Positions 16,653-29,694 of a DNA stretch of 45,940 bases are shown here, in pieces. Within the stretch, counting starts at the first letter, position 1; every line of letters starts with the position of its first letter. The stretch is from Antricoccus suffuscus (GTDB lineage: Bacteria > Actinomycetota > Actinomycetes > Mycobacteriales > Antricoccaceae), in the NCBI RefSeq assembly GCF_003003235.1, contig NZ_PVUE01000026.1, positions 1 to 45,940 of the forward strand, given 5' to 3'. The translations under genes and the position numbers were made by a program. A model generated the notes under the pieces. That model ran no database searches, was not told where the DNA came from, and saw only the letters and a program-made list of their open reading frames with translations.

Positions 16653-17395
16653 ATGACTGAAATGCCGTCGGATCGGGCCCGGCTGCCGCGCGGCATCAAG
16701 TCGATGTGGGGGCTGGACGAAGGCGGCCGCCGCGGGCCCAAGCCGGGCCTCACCGCGCACTCGATCGCGACGACCGCAATTAAGATCGCCGATACGGAGG
16801 GCCTAGGCGCGGTCTCCATGGGGCGTGTCGCCAAGGAGCTCGGATTCACCGCGATGTCCCTCTACCGGTACGTCGACTCGAAGCAGGATCTCGCTGAGAT
16901 GATGGTCGACGCGTCGTACGGCGACCCTCCGCAGATCAGGACGACGCAGGACTGGCGCAAGCAGATCGCAGAATGGGCGCGCGCCGACGTAGCTCAGCTA
17001 CGGCAGCACCCGTGGGTGTTGGAGGTGCAGTTCAGAGAGCCTCCGGTGGGGCCCAATTCCACGGCCTGGATGGAGGCCGGGCTGCGCGCGCTATCGGGTG
17101 CCGGGCTCGACATGCAGCCGAAGCTGTCCGCGCTGCTGATGCTGGAGGGCTACGTGCGAAACAATGTCGCGATGGCGCAGCAATTCATGCCAGGCGGGGA
17201 TAGCGGCGCGGAGCTTGGCGACAATTACGCCAATCGTCTTCGGCTCTTGGCCACGCCCGAGCGATTTCCGGAGGTGGCGCGGGCCGCGGCGACCGAGGTG
17301 TTCGCCGATGAGGGCGACTTCCCGGTGGATGAGTTCGAGTTCGGTCTCGAGTTGATCCTGGACGGCATCGCCACGCTAGTCGAAAAGCAGGCTCG

Positions 17396-17399
<4 letters not shown>
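16653..17399 (+). CDS. TetR-family transcriptional repressor (248 aa)
   Basis: A TetR/AcrR regulator. After a 35-residue basic lead-in, the HTH lies at about 40-80, with VSMGRVAKELGFTAMSLYRYV as recognition region. A C-terminal ligand-binding domain of the TetR_C type follows. Divergent orientation to the DHA2 exporter argues that it represses that pump and itself. GAGAGG precedes ATG 16653. Its stop codon shares the palindrome CTAG with the stop of the convergent FGE-like gene. The inducer is unknown. Confidence 0.93.
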
Positions 17400-18064
<665 letters not shown>

Positions 18065-18181
18065 GATCGATCGGACGCTACCAGTGCGGACTGGCCAGGA
18101 GTGCATCGCCACGTGCTGGGCAGCGAGGGCACAAGCAGAGTTAAAGTGACCAGAAGAGGGTCGTCAGGGGGCGGTGACCAG

Positions 18182-18913
18182 ATGACTACGACGGATCGTC
18201 ACAGCGAACTGGCGCGCGCATTCGTCCAGCTGGCTGGTGCGTTGGTGGGCGATTTCGACGTAGCCGATCTACTGCAGGGACTGGTTGAGCGAAGTGTCCA
18301 GCTGTTGGACGCCGACGCTGCGGGACTGGTGCTGTCTGATCATCGCGGAACCTTGCAAGTAATGGCCTCATCGACCGAGGGTGCTCGTCGATTGGAGCTG
18401 TTTCAACTGCAGGCCGACGAGGGTCCGTGTGTGGACTGCTTCCGCGGTGGTAAACAGATAGCCGAGCCAGATCTGCGGGCCGCCGTTAGCGCCTGGCCGA
18501 GGTTCGTGCCCGTTGCGCGCGAGGTGGGATTCGCTGCGGTGCAGGCGTTTCCCCTCCGATTGCGCGGCGAGGTGATCGGTGCGCTCAACCTCTTTTCTAA
18601 TTCGCCTATTGCGTTTTCCGAGGACGATCAGCAGGTAGCTCAGGCGCTCGCCGACGTCGCGACCATCGCCATTTTGTCTGAACGCGCCCTGCACGACCGC
18701 GAGCTCCTCGTCGCGCAGCTTGAAGGGGCATTGAACAGCAGAATAGTGATCGAACAGGCGAAGGGTGTGTTGGCCGAAGCGGTCGGCCTTGATGTCGATG
18801 CCGCGTTCGCGCATCTGCGACGGGCCGCTCGCAGCAGCCGCAGGCGCCTAGTTGAGGTGGCCACCGATCTCGTCGACGGACGTCTCGATCCCTCGGCGGT
18901 CGTTGCCGAATAG
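18182..18913 (+). CDS. GAF-ANTAR regulatory protein (243 aa)
   Basis: A likely transcription antitermination factor. The GAF sensor domain covers about residues 20-165 (LLDADAAGLVLSD, DEGPCVDCFRGG). An ANTAR RNA-binding domain follows at about 180-235 (ALNSRIVIEQAKGVLAE then LRRAARSSRRRLVEVA). ANTAR domains bind paired stem-loops in nascent RNA and block terminators. The two Cys in DEGPCVDC are common in this GAF subgroup. ATG 18182 has a GGGGGCGG stretch upstream. The frame stays open far upstream opposite the FGE-like gene, but that part is antisense and not coding. No target RNA pair is evident nearby. Confidence 0.9.
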   Translation: MTTTDRHSELARAFVQLAGALVGDFDVADLLQGLVERSVQLLDADAAGLVLSDHRGTLQVMASSTEGARRLELFQLQADEGPCVDCFRGGKQIAEPDLRAAVSAWPRFVPVAREVGFAAVQAFPLRLRGEVIGALNLFSNSPIAFSEDDQQVAQALADVATIAILSERALHDRELLVAQLEGALNSRIVIEQAKGVLAEAVGLDVDAAFAHLRRAARSSRRRLVEVATDLVDGRLDPSAVVAE

Positions 18914-19027
18914 CTCGAATTATGACGCGCGCGGCGTTATGGCGGTAGAGTTGCTGTACTAGAACAAATCAGTTGCCCCGGACCCCGGCGACTCCATCTG
19001 GCTTAATCAGCCACGAGGAGCGCCAAT

Positions 19028-20128
19028 ATGTCCGAAATCGTCGCCTCGTCTCCAAGACCGTCCGTGCGTGCGTCCGGCGCCGTTGCGCCTCGTAACTCTT
19101 ATGTGAGCAGTTATACGGATTTGTCACGCGAGATCAAGGCAGCCGGGTTGCTGCGCCGTCGCTACGGCTTCTACTGGACCCGAATCGTGCTGACTGTCGC
19201 CGCATTCTTTGCCATCTGGGTCGCCGTACCTTTCGTCCATGACTCGTGGTGGCAGCTTGCTCTGGCGGCCGCGCTCGCGACCGTCAGCACGCAGTTCGGC
19301 TATCTGGGCCACGACGGCGCGCACCAACAAATGTTCCACTCCCCCCAGTGGAACCGGTGGGTCGCACGGGTGCTCTCGTGCGGCTTCACCGGCCTCTCTT
19401 ACAGCTGGTGGATGGGTAAACACACGAAACACCACCAGGCGCCCAACCAGATCGCGACCGACCCGGACATCGTGGGCGGCCCGATCGCGTTCACGCCGGC
19501 GACCGCGGCGGCGCGCACCGGCTGGCAGGCCGCCTTCACCCGTCGGCAGGGCTGGCTGTTCTTCCCGTTGCTGATGTTCGAAGGCGTCGCGCTGCACGTG
19601 GCCAGCATTACGATGCTGGTCACCGCACGCGGCCAGCGGCACCGCTTCACTGAGCTGGGCGCCATCGTGCTGCGCATCGCCGTCGGGATCGTGCTGCCGT
19701 TGGTGTTCATGCCGCTCGGGATCGCGGCCGCGTTTATCGGCGTACAACTGGCGCTGTTCGGGCTGATGCTCGGCGGCACGTTCGCGACCAACCACAAGGG
19801 TATGCCGTTGGTGCCGAAGTCGATGCGGGTGGATTTCCTACGCCGTCAAGTGCTGATGTCGCGCAACGTCGTCGGTGGCCCGTTTCTCTGCTTCGCGATG
19901 GGTGGGCTGAACTACCAGATCGAACACCACCTGTTTCCCAGCATGCCGCGGCCGAATCTGCGCATGGCCCAGCCGCTGGTCAAGGCGCACTGTGCTCAGC
20001 AGCAAGTGCACTACACGGAGAAGACGCTCACCGAGTCCTACGGGATTGTCGTGCGCTATCTGAACCAAGTCGGGATCGGTTCGCGCGATCCGTTCGAATG
20101 CCCGCTAGTTCGGGAGTACCACGCCTGA
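19028..20128 (+). CDS. membrane fatty acid desaturase (366 aa)
   Basis: An acyl-lipid/acyl-CoA desaturase of the front-end (delta-6-like/DesA3) membrane family. The di-iron histidine boxes are HDGAH (H95-H99), HTKHH (H132, H135, H136) and QIEHH near residue 305. Four transmembrane helices lie between them. There is no fused cytochrome b5, so an external electron donor such as ferredoxin or an Oxr-type reductase is needed. GAGGAG is 7 bases before ATG 19028. It stands alone about 240 bases before dnaK. It probably adjusts membrane fluidity. The double-bond position is not readable. Confidence 0.92.
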   Translation: MSEIVASSPRPSVRASGAVAPRNSYVSSYTDLSREIKAAGLLRRRYGFYWTRIVLTVAAFFAIWVAVPFVHDSWWQLALAAALATVSTQFGYLGHDGAHQQMFHSPQWNRWVARVLSCGFTGLSYSWWMGKHTKHHQAPNQIATDPDIVGGPIAFTPATAAARTGWQAAFTRRQGWLFFPLLMFEGVALHVASITMLVTARGQRHRFTELGAIVLRIAVGIVLPLVFMPLGIAAAFIGVQLALFGLMLGGTFATNHKGMPLVPKSMRVDFLRRQVLMSRNVVGGPFLCFAMGGLNYQIEHHLFPSMPRPNLRMAQPLVKAHCAQQQVHYTEKTLTESYGIVVRYLNQVGIGSRDPFECPLVREYHA

Positions 20129-20182
20129 TCGTGCCCGGTTCGCCATGCTGATCTGCCCACGTCAAAAATTCTTGGCCGGTCG

Positions 20183-20208
20183 GGAATGATTCCTGTGCAT
20201 CGCCCGTT
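20183..20208 (+). promoter_or_regulatory. sigma-R/SigH-type promoter of the dnaK operon (GGAAT-N18-GTT)
   Basis: GGAAT at 20183-20187 and GTT at 20206-20208 are 18 bases apart, which matches the actinobacterial SigR/SigH consensus. Transcription would start near 20214, just before the HAIR operator at 20223. The leader would be about 155 bases long. Confidence 0.6.
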
Positions 20209-20222
20209 GGACAACATGTAAA

Positions 20223-20243
20223 GTTGAGCAAGAGCGACTCAAG
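20223..20243. promoter_or_regulatory. HAIR operator for HspR upstream of dnaK
   Basis: The arms GTTGAGC and ACTCAAG are separated by 7 bases. The consensus is CTTGAGT-N7-ACTCAAG, so the right arm is perfect and the left matches 5 of 7. HspR is encoded at 24125 in the same operon. A further partial half-site GCGACTCA recurs at about 20254. Confidence 0.85.
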
Positions 20244-20369
20244 TCTTCTGATGCGACTCACATAAGCATGATGCAAACCCCGTGGCCAGTTGCAGTATCC
20301 GCCGATGCTACCGCGTCGTACGGCACTGCGCTCTGACCGCAAGACCGATCCACAGAAAGCAGGAACACC

Positions 20370-22247
<1,878 letters not shown>

Positions 22248-23006
22248 GTGAGCGGATTCCACGCTGACTCGGTCGATCCGGGTGCCGCCGGCAACGGCGG
22301 CCCCGGACGTCCCGGCGACCACGATAAGTCAGCCAGCGCAGGCAAGTCCGGTAACGACGAGCAGCCGCGGATCGTCATACGAGACAAACGACGGATCGAC
22401 CCGCACGCGGGCGAGACACGTCAACCAATGGAGTCTTCAGTGCCAGAACCACAGCCCGACGATTCGGTCGAACCCATTATCGATGCCGAACCAGAGCAGC
22501 AAGAAGCACCGGAGCCAGCATCCGGGTCGGTCCCAGACTCGGCTACCGACGAAGCGGAGACCGATGACCGGCTCTCCGACGTCGACCGACTCACCAGTGA
22601 GTTGGCCGAGCGCACCAACGACCTGCAACGGGTCAATGCCGAGTACGCCAATTACCGCAAGCGGTCCGAACGTGAGCGTGAGGGACTGGTGTCCATTGCG
22701 CAGGCATCGCTGATCGCCGAACTACTTCCGGTGCTCGACGACATCGACCGCGCCGACCAGCACGGCGATCTCAACGGTGGCTTCAAGAACGTCGCAGATT
22801 CGCTGCGCGGTGTACTCGAACGCGCCGGCCTAGAGGCGTTCGGGTCCGACGGGGAGCCGTTCGACCCGAGCGTGCATGAAGCGGTCGCCCACGCCACCAG
22901 CCCGGACGTGGAGTCGGAGTCGGTTTCCGGTGTGATGCGCCGCGGCTACCGGCAGGGTGATCGCGTGCTGCGGCCCGCGATGGTCGCAGTGGTCGCGCCG
23001 GAGTAA
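22248..23006 (+). CDS. grpE: nucleotide exchange factor GrpE
   Basis: The DnaK nucleotide exchange factor, 252 residues. GTG 22248 follows the dnaK TAA with no gap, so translation is coupled. The first 110 residues are low-complexity, rich in Pro, Glu, Asp and Gly, which is longer than in many GrpE proteins. The coiled coil (RTNDLQRVNAEYANYRKRSE) starts near residue 120 and is followed by the four-helix and beta domains (LPVLDDIDRADQHGD; HEAVAHATSPDVE; GYRQGDRVLRPAMVAV). The catalytic core appears intact. Confidence 0.97.
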   Translation: MSGFHADSVDPGAAGNGGPGRPGDHDKSASAGKSGNDEQPRIVIRDKRRIDPHAGETRQPMESSVPEPQPDDSVEPIIDAEPEQQEAPEPASGSVPDSATDEAETDDRLSDVDRLTSELAERTNDLQRVNAEYANYRKRSEREREGLVSIAQASLIAELLPVLDDIDRADQHGDLNGGFKNVADSLRGVLERAGLEAFGSDGEPFDPSVHEAVAHATSPDVESESVSGVMRRGYRQGDRVLRPAMVAVVAPE

Positions 23007-23088
23007 CGGCGCACGCACGCGACGCCGTACTCACGCAACGCGCATCAGTAGGAAATTTGTTGGAAGTTCGTAGGAAGGGAGGCGCCCA

Positions 23089-24102
23089 GTGAGCCAGAAG
23101 GACTACTTCGAGAAGGACTACTACGCCGCGCTGGGCGTGTCCAAAGACGCCAGCACCAGCGAGATCAAGAAGGCCTACCGCAAGCTGGCATCGCAGTCAC
23201 ATCCGGACAAAAACCCGGGCGATGCGGCCGCGGAGACCCGATTCAAGGAAGTCTCGGAGGCTTACGACGTACTCGGTAACGCCAAACGACGCGAGGAATA
23301 CGACGAGGCGCAGCGTCTGGTCTCCAACGGCGGAGGGTTCCCTGGCGGAGGGGGCGGCTATCCGGGGCGCTACCCGGGAGACTTCTCGGCCGGCGCCGGT
23401 GGCCAGTCGTTCAACCTCAACGATCTTTTCGGCGCCGCACGCGGCGCCAGGGGAGGCGGTCGCGGCGGGCCCAATATCTCCGACCTGTTCGGAGACGTCT
23501 TCGGTGAACAAGGCTTCAACGACGGCGCCGGCTACGGCCGGCAGGCTGGCCCGATGAAGGGGCAAGACCTCGACGCCGCGGTCACGCTCAGCTTCGAGGA
23601 CGCGATCAATGGCGTGAGCCTGCCGCTACGCTTGACGGCCCCCGACGGGACCAGCAAGACACTGACCGTGCGAGTGCCCTCGGGTATTGACGATGGAAAG
23701 AAATTCCGCGTCCGGGGCAAGGGGTCGCCTGGTCTTAATGGCGGCCCTGCCGGTGACTTGTTGGTCAAGGTGACGGTCAAACCGCATGGCATGTTCACCC
23801 GCAAGGGAGCCAACCTGCAGCTCACGGTCCCGGTGACCTACGTCGAGGCGGCACTCGGCGCGACGATTAAGGTGCCGACCCTCGACTCGTCGGTCAGCCT
23901 CAAGCTTCCGGCCGGCACCTCCAATGGGCGCAAGTTCCGGGTCAAAGGTAAAGGCGTCACGGTCGGTAAGACGACCGGCGACCTTATCGTGGCCGTCGAG
24001 ATCGCCGTACCGGCCAAGATGTCCGACGAGGCCAAGAAGGCTCTTGAGGACTACGCCGCGCTTCAAACGGACAATCCGCGCGAACAATTCTTCGCCACGT
24101 AA
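23089..24102 (+). CDS. dnaJ: DnaJ co-chaperone without zinc finger (class B type)
   Basis: The J-domain (residues 8-75) has the HPD motif at 38-40 and stimulates DnaK. A Gly/Phe-rich region runs from about 85 to 150 (GGGYPGRYPG, RGGGRGGPN). Two beta-sandwich C-terminal domains follow from about 160. No CxxCxGxG repeats are present, so this 337-residue protein is a class B (CbpA/DnaJB-like) co-chaperone rather than the zinc-finger DnaJ1 usually found in actinobacterial dnaK operons. GTG 23089 follows GGGAGG. It lies 82 bases after grpE and 22 before hspR. Confidence 0.95.
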   Translation: MSQKDYFEKDYYAALGVSKDASTSEIKKAYRKLASQSHPDKNPGDAAAETRFKEVSEAYDVLGNAKRREEYDEAQRLVSNGGGFPGGGGGYPGRYPGDFSAGAGGQSFNLNDLFGAARGARGGGRGGPNISDLFGDVFGEQGFNDGAGYGRQAGPMKGQDLDAAVTLSFEDAINGVSLPLRLTAPDGTSKTLTVRVPSGIDDGKKFRVRGKGSPGLNGGPAGDLLVKVTVKPHGMFTRKGANLQLTVPVTYVEAALGATIKVPTLDSSVSLKLPAGTSNGRKFRVKGKGVTVGKTTGDLIVAVEIAVPAKMSDEAKKALEDYAALQTDNPREQFFAT

Positions 24103-24124
24103 GATCTACGTAAAGGAGGTCGAG

Positions 24125-24703
24125 ATGACTGCACCGCGAAACCGCGACGACGGGGCGTCGTCGCGCCGTGTGCGCAGCGAACCGCTCGGCCAGTCACGGC
24201 CACTCGGTGGCCGTCGACCGATGACCGATTCATCGGTGCCTGGTTCCTCGGTGCCTGGTCAGCCGGTAGCTGGCGATCAGCGAGCAACCGGCTCGCAGCA
24301 GGCGGCGTCGTACGTCGATTTCGAGACGCCGGTATTTGTCATCTCCATTGCCGCCGAACTTGCCCAGATGCATCCGCAGACCCTGCGCCAGTACGACCGC
24401 GTCGGCCTGGTGAAGCCCGGTCGGACCAGCGGTGGCGGGCGGCGCTACTCGGCGCGCGACGTCGCGCTGCTGAAGATGGTGCAGCACCTAAGTCAGAACG
24501 ACGGGATCAACCTCGCCGGCATCAAGCGGATCATCGATCTGGAAGACCAGGTCCGTGCTTTGCAGTCGCGGGTCGAGGAACTCGTTGTCGACGTGGCCGA
24601 GGCACAGGCCCGCGTCGCCTCGGCCGAGGCGGCCGTCCATGCGTCATACCGTCGCGACCTCGTGCCGGTACAGCCCTCAGCGATCATCCGCTGGCGGCGT
24701 TGA
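24125..24703 (+). CDS. hspR: heat-shock repressor HspR (MerR family), with long N-terminal extension
   Basis: The MerR-type repressor of dnaK and clpB operons, binding HAIR sites with DnaK as co-repressor. The conserved part starts at about residue 66 (TPVFVISIAAELAQMHPQTLRQYDR), has the HTH and wing (GRTSGGGRRYSARDVALL), and ends in a coiled coil and the RRDLVPVQPS tail. The total length is 192 residues. Ordinary HspR proteins are about 125-150, so the first 65 disordered Arg/Ser/Pro/Gly-rich residues are extra. AAAGGAGGT just before ATG 24125 supports this start, although an internal ATG at residue 33 could also be used. Confidence 0.95.
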   Translation: MTAPRNRDDGASSRRVRSEPLGQSRPLGGRRPMTDSSVPGSSVPGQPVAGDQRATGSQQAASYVDFETPVFVISIAAELAQMHPQTLRQYDRVGLVKPGRTSGGGRRYSARDVALLKMVQHLSQNDGINLAGIKRIIDLEDQVRALQSRVEELVVDVAEAQARVASAEAAVHASYRRDLVPVQPSAIIRWRR

Positions 24704-24722
24704 TTGAGAAGTGGAACCCGCG

Positions 24723-25187
24723 ATGACTGACCTTCAGGACGAGACGTGCGCCGATCTCGTCCAAACCCTTGGCCAGCTAGTGCGGACCGGGCGCGCCCGG
24801 TCCGCCAAGTGGGGAGCGGAAGAGGATCCTGAGTCCGGGATCATCATCAGCTCGCCACTTTTCGCGCTCCTGTCAATTCTTCGCAATGAAGGCGAGATGC
24901 GCATGCAAACCCTCGCCGCGCGGGTCGGCAGCGACATGTCGGTCGTGAGCCGGCAGGTCGGCGCCCTCGAAGAGGCCGGCTGCATCTGTCGGCGGGCCGA
25001 TGATCAAGACCGGCGGGTAACGATGTTGAGCCTGTCCGACTATGGTCGGCAGCGGCATGCGGCCGGACTCAGCCGGCGCGTCGCGATCTTCAAGACCGGG
25101 TTGCGTAACTGGTCCGAGGAAGACGCCACGGTTTTGCTGACGCTAGTCAGCCGGATCACGAAGGACCTCGCCGACATCACCGACTAG
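24723..25187 (+). CDS. MarR-family transcriptional regulator at the end of the dnaK operon
   Basis: A 154-residue winged-helix regulator with HTH MRMQTLAARVGSDMSVVSRQVGALEEAG and wing DDQDRRVTMLSLSDYGRQ, then a dimerisation helix. It starts 19 bases after hspR with no gene between, so it is probably co-transcribed with the heat-shock genes. An alternative GTG start lies at 24711. Neither has a strong ribosome binding site. Two cysteines (CICRR) near the wing could make it redox-sensitive, which is inference only. Its targets are unknown. Confidence 0.88.
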   Translation: MTDLQDETCADLVQTLGQLVRTGRARSAKWGAEEDPESGIIISSPLFALLSILRNEGEMRMQTLAARVGSDMSVVSRQVGALEEAGCICRRADDQDRRVTMLSLSDYGRQRHAAGLSRRVAIFKTGLRNWSEEDATVLLTLVSRITKDLADITD

Positions 25188-25233
25188 CCGGGCCAGTATC
25201 GCCGTTCGGCTTCCTTGTATCGCCAAACCCCTG

Positions 25234-25261
25234 CTAATCACGCCGCATCAGCCGTGATTAG
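25234..25261. terminator. stem-loop after the dnaK operon
   Basis: CTAATCACG and CGTGATTAG form a perfect 9-bp stem with a 10-base loop, 46 bases after the marR stop. There is no T-tract, so termination would be of the T-poor kind common in Actinobacteria. The palindrome could instead be a MarR operator. Confidence 0.5.
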
Positions 25262-25305
25262 GAGGAGTCCGCCTCGACATCGGCGTGACCCGGGGACGCA
25301 GCGGT

Positions 25306-25337
25306 GACGGATGGGCTGGATTTTGTGACGGATCGCG
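25306..25337 (+). repeat. dispersed 32-bp repeat, copy B
   Basis: Matches 90-121 at 28 of 32 positions and contains GACGGAT twice, 21 bases apart. It lies 11 bases upstream of the clpB HAIR operator. Confidence 0.55.
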
Positions 25338-25348
25338 GGAAAAGCAGA

Positions 25349-25369
25349 GTTGAGCGGAATAGACTCAAC
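25349..25369. promoter_or_regulatory. HAIR operator for HspR upstream of clpB
   Basis: The arms GTTGAGC and ACTCAAC are separated by 7 bases and have the same left arm as the dnaK site. The promoter -35 element GGAAT lies within the spacer, so bound HspR would block sigma factor access. Confidence 0.85.
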
Positions 25370-25382
25370 TTTGACGGGCGTT
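25356..25382 (+). promoter_or_regulatory. sigma-R/SigH-type promoter of clpB (GGAAT-N19-GTT)
   Basis: GGAAT 25356-25360 and GTT 25380-25382 are 19 bases apart, within the accepted 18-19 spacing. Transcription would start near 25388, about 35 bases before the GTG start. Confidence 0.6.
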
Positions 25383-25422
25383 GTACCTGGCAGTATTTGA
25401 CAGATCTCTAAAGGAGCCCCGC

Positions 25423-27999
<2,577 letters not shown>

Positions 28000-28005
28000 C
28001 GGGTT

Positions 28006-28968
28006 CTAGTCGGCGGGCGGTTCGGCGTACGACGTCGTGGCCGCCCGCCGGCGTTCGTTACGCCGCGAGATCAGTCGTTGGAATGCGAGGGTCACGACCC
28101 CGGCGACGGTCATCCCGAGCAAGTTGATGCCCAGTTGCTGGGCCGACCCGCTCAGGTGCTTGGGCGCCCACACGGCAACCGATAGCGAGAACTCTCCGAC
28201 CGCGGGGATGGTCGTGACGGAGATGAAGACGCCCACTAGTGCGTTGCTGTGCCCGGCGGTCTGCGATAGCACGCCGGCCGCCCCGGCGAGCAGCGCCACC
28301 ACCAGTGACCAGTGGTTTGGCTGCCAGATGAAACCGGTGAGTGGCCGGGGGCCGCTGAGTGAGGCGGGGCTGATCCAGCCGATGGAGCGCAGGATCAGCG
28401 CGAAGCTGATCGTGATGATGAGCGCGACGAGGAACCCTCGAAATAATAGGTACGCCGACCGCCACGCCAGACGGCGTTTGCCCAGCACGACGGCCACCGC
28501 GAAAGCGGCAATGACGCCGAACTCTGGTCCGACCACCATCGCGCCGACGACCAGGATGGGCGAGTCGGTGACGACCGCAACCGCCGCGATCATGCAGGCG
28601 ACCGTGAGAAACGCGTAGAAGGACCACGAGCCCTTCGCCTGCGTCCACGCCGTGTCGAGGACCGCGTCCCATACGATCGCGTCGTCGGGAGCACCAGGTG
28701 CCGCCTTTTCGGCCGCCCACGCATTGGGGCTGGGCGAAGAGTCAACTTCGATCAGCGAGACCGAACCGTCCTCGTCGATTCCATTGGTGTGCAGCCAGTC
28801 GAGCACGTCCGAAACGGCCTCACGGGCGATGTCGCACTGCACGAAGTCGCCTTCCGGTCGCAGCGCGACGCGGTCGAACCGTACGACGTTGGTGACCCGA
28901 GGGTCGTCGCGCAGACGGTCGGTGATCGTGTCGGACCGGTCGGTGGGTACGACGATCTGTAGCTGCAT
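28006..28968 (-). CDS. DUF389 membrane protein (320 aa)
   Basis: An N-terminal soluble region of about 130 residues starting QLQIVVPTDRSDTITDRL is followed by six or more transmembrane helices with the DUF389 signature (PILVVGAMVVGPEFGVIAAFAVA, then SNALVGVFISVTTIPAVG). Function in this family is unproven; transport or membrane integrity roles have been suggested. The start at ATG 28968 (or adjacent GTG 28971) fits the family start, without a strong ribosome binding site. The stop codon lies 6 bases from that of clpB, convergent. Confidence 0.88.
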   Translation of the reverse strand: MQLQIVVPTDRSDTITDRLRDDPRVTNVVRFDRVALRPEGDFVQCDIAREAVSDVLDWLHTNGIDEDGSVSLIEVDSSPSPNAWAAEKAAPGAPDDAIVWDAVLDTAWTQAKGSWSFYAFLTVACMIAAVAVVTDSPILVVGAMVVGPEFGVIAAFAVAVVLGKRRLAWRSAYLLFRGFLVALIITISFALILRSIGWISPASLSGPRPLTGFIWQPNHWSLVVALLAGAAGVLSQTAGHSNALVGVFISVTTIPAVGEFSLSVAVWAPKHLSGSAQQLGINLLGMTVAGVVTLAFQRLISRRNERRRAATTSYAEPPAD

Positions 28969-29144
28969 CACGTCTTGATCTTTGCATCGCGGCGCTCCAT
29001 GACGGCAGTAAACGCGCGACAAGGAGCCGGCGACGCGACGGTCAGCGCCACATAGTTCGAGTAAAGTGGCGTGGATATCCATGGCGGTTTCGCCCACCAA
29101 CCCAAGTAGCACCCGCGCTCGCGCGTAGGTATGAGGAGTGCGTC

Positions 29145-29678
29145 TTGTCGCAGCAGCCCGACGACGGCCATAAACCGTTCGGCGGCTTCGAGAGCGCTCC
29201 GGAACAACCAGATCGCGCCGACGGGCCGCAGAGCGAGGCGCCTAAACCGCCTCGAGAGGTACGACGCGCGTCGGTCGTGCAGACGGTTATCGCGGTGATC
29301 CTGGTGTTCTTCGGCGTGTTCTACCTGACCCAGACGGACAACCTGACCAGCGAGCTCATGCGGGCGATGGAGTCGGTCGACGCGAAAATGGTCGCCGACA
29401 TCTCGATCGCTCAGCTCGCCAGCGTCGTGCGGACCGCGGCGGTGGTCCTGCTGATCATCGGTCTTGGGCACGGTGCCGCGGCACACGGGCTGCGCAGCCG
29501 CAAGACGTGGGCGCGTCCGGTCGGCTTCGTCTTCAGCGGGCTGCTTGTCGCGTTGACGGTGCTATCGATGTTCAGTGGCGCGATGAGCTATCCGGTCCTG
29601 CTCATGGGGCTGTTGGCCGTGTGGGCGATCGTGTTGACTAGCCGCCCCGCGGTCAAGACATATCTTTCTCATAATTAA
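29145..29678 (+). CDS. small membrane protein of unknown function (177 aa)
   Basis: A 40-residue Pro/Gln/Glu-rich cytoplasmic lead is followed by four predicted transmembrane helices (about 45-62, 92-112, 125-145, 150-165). I do not recognise the family. The start is TTG 29145, supported by GAGGAG 6 bases upstream and no better codon. It is followed after 16 bases by a second membrane protein with the same plan (disordered acidic N-terminus then helices), so the two probably form an operon and may act together. Confidence 0.78.
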   Translation: MSQQPDDGHKPFGGFESAPEQPDRADGPQSEAPKPPREVRRASVVQTVIAVILVFFGVFYLTQTDNLTSELMRAMESVDAKMVADISIAQLASVVRTAAVVLLIIGLGHGAAAHGLRSRKTWARPVGFVFSGLLVALTVLSMFSGAMSYPVLLMGLLAVWAIVLTSRPAVKTYLSHN

Positions 29679-29694
29679 CACAAGGAGCCTCAGC

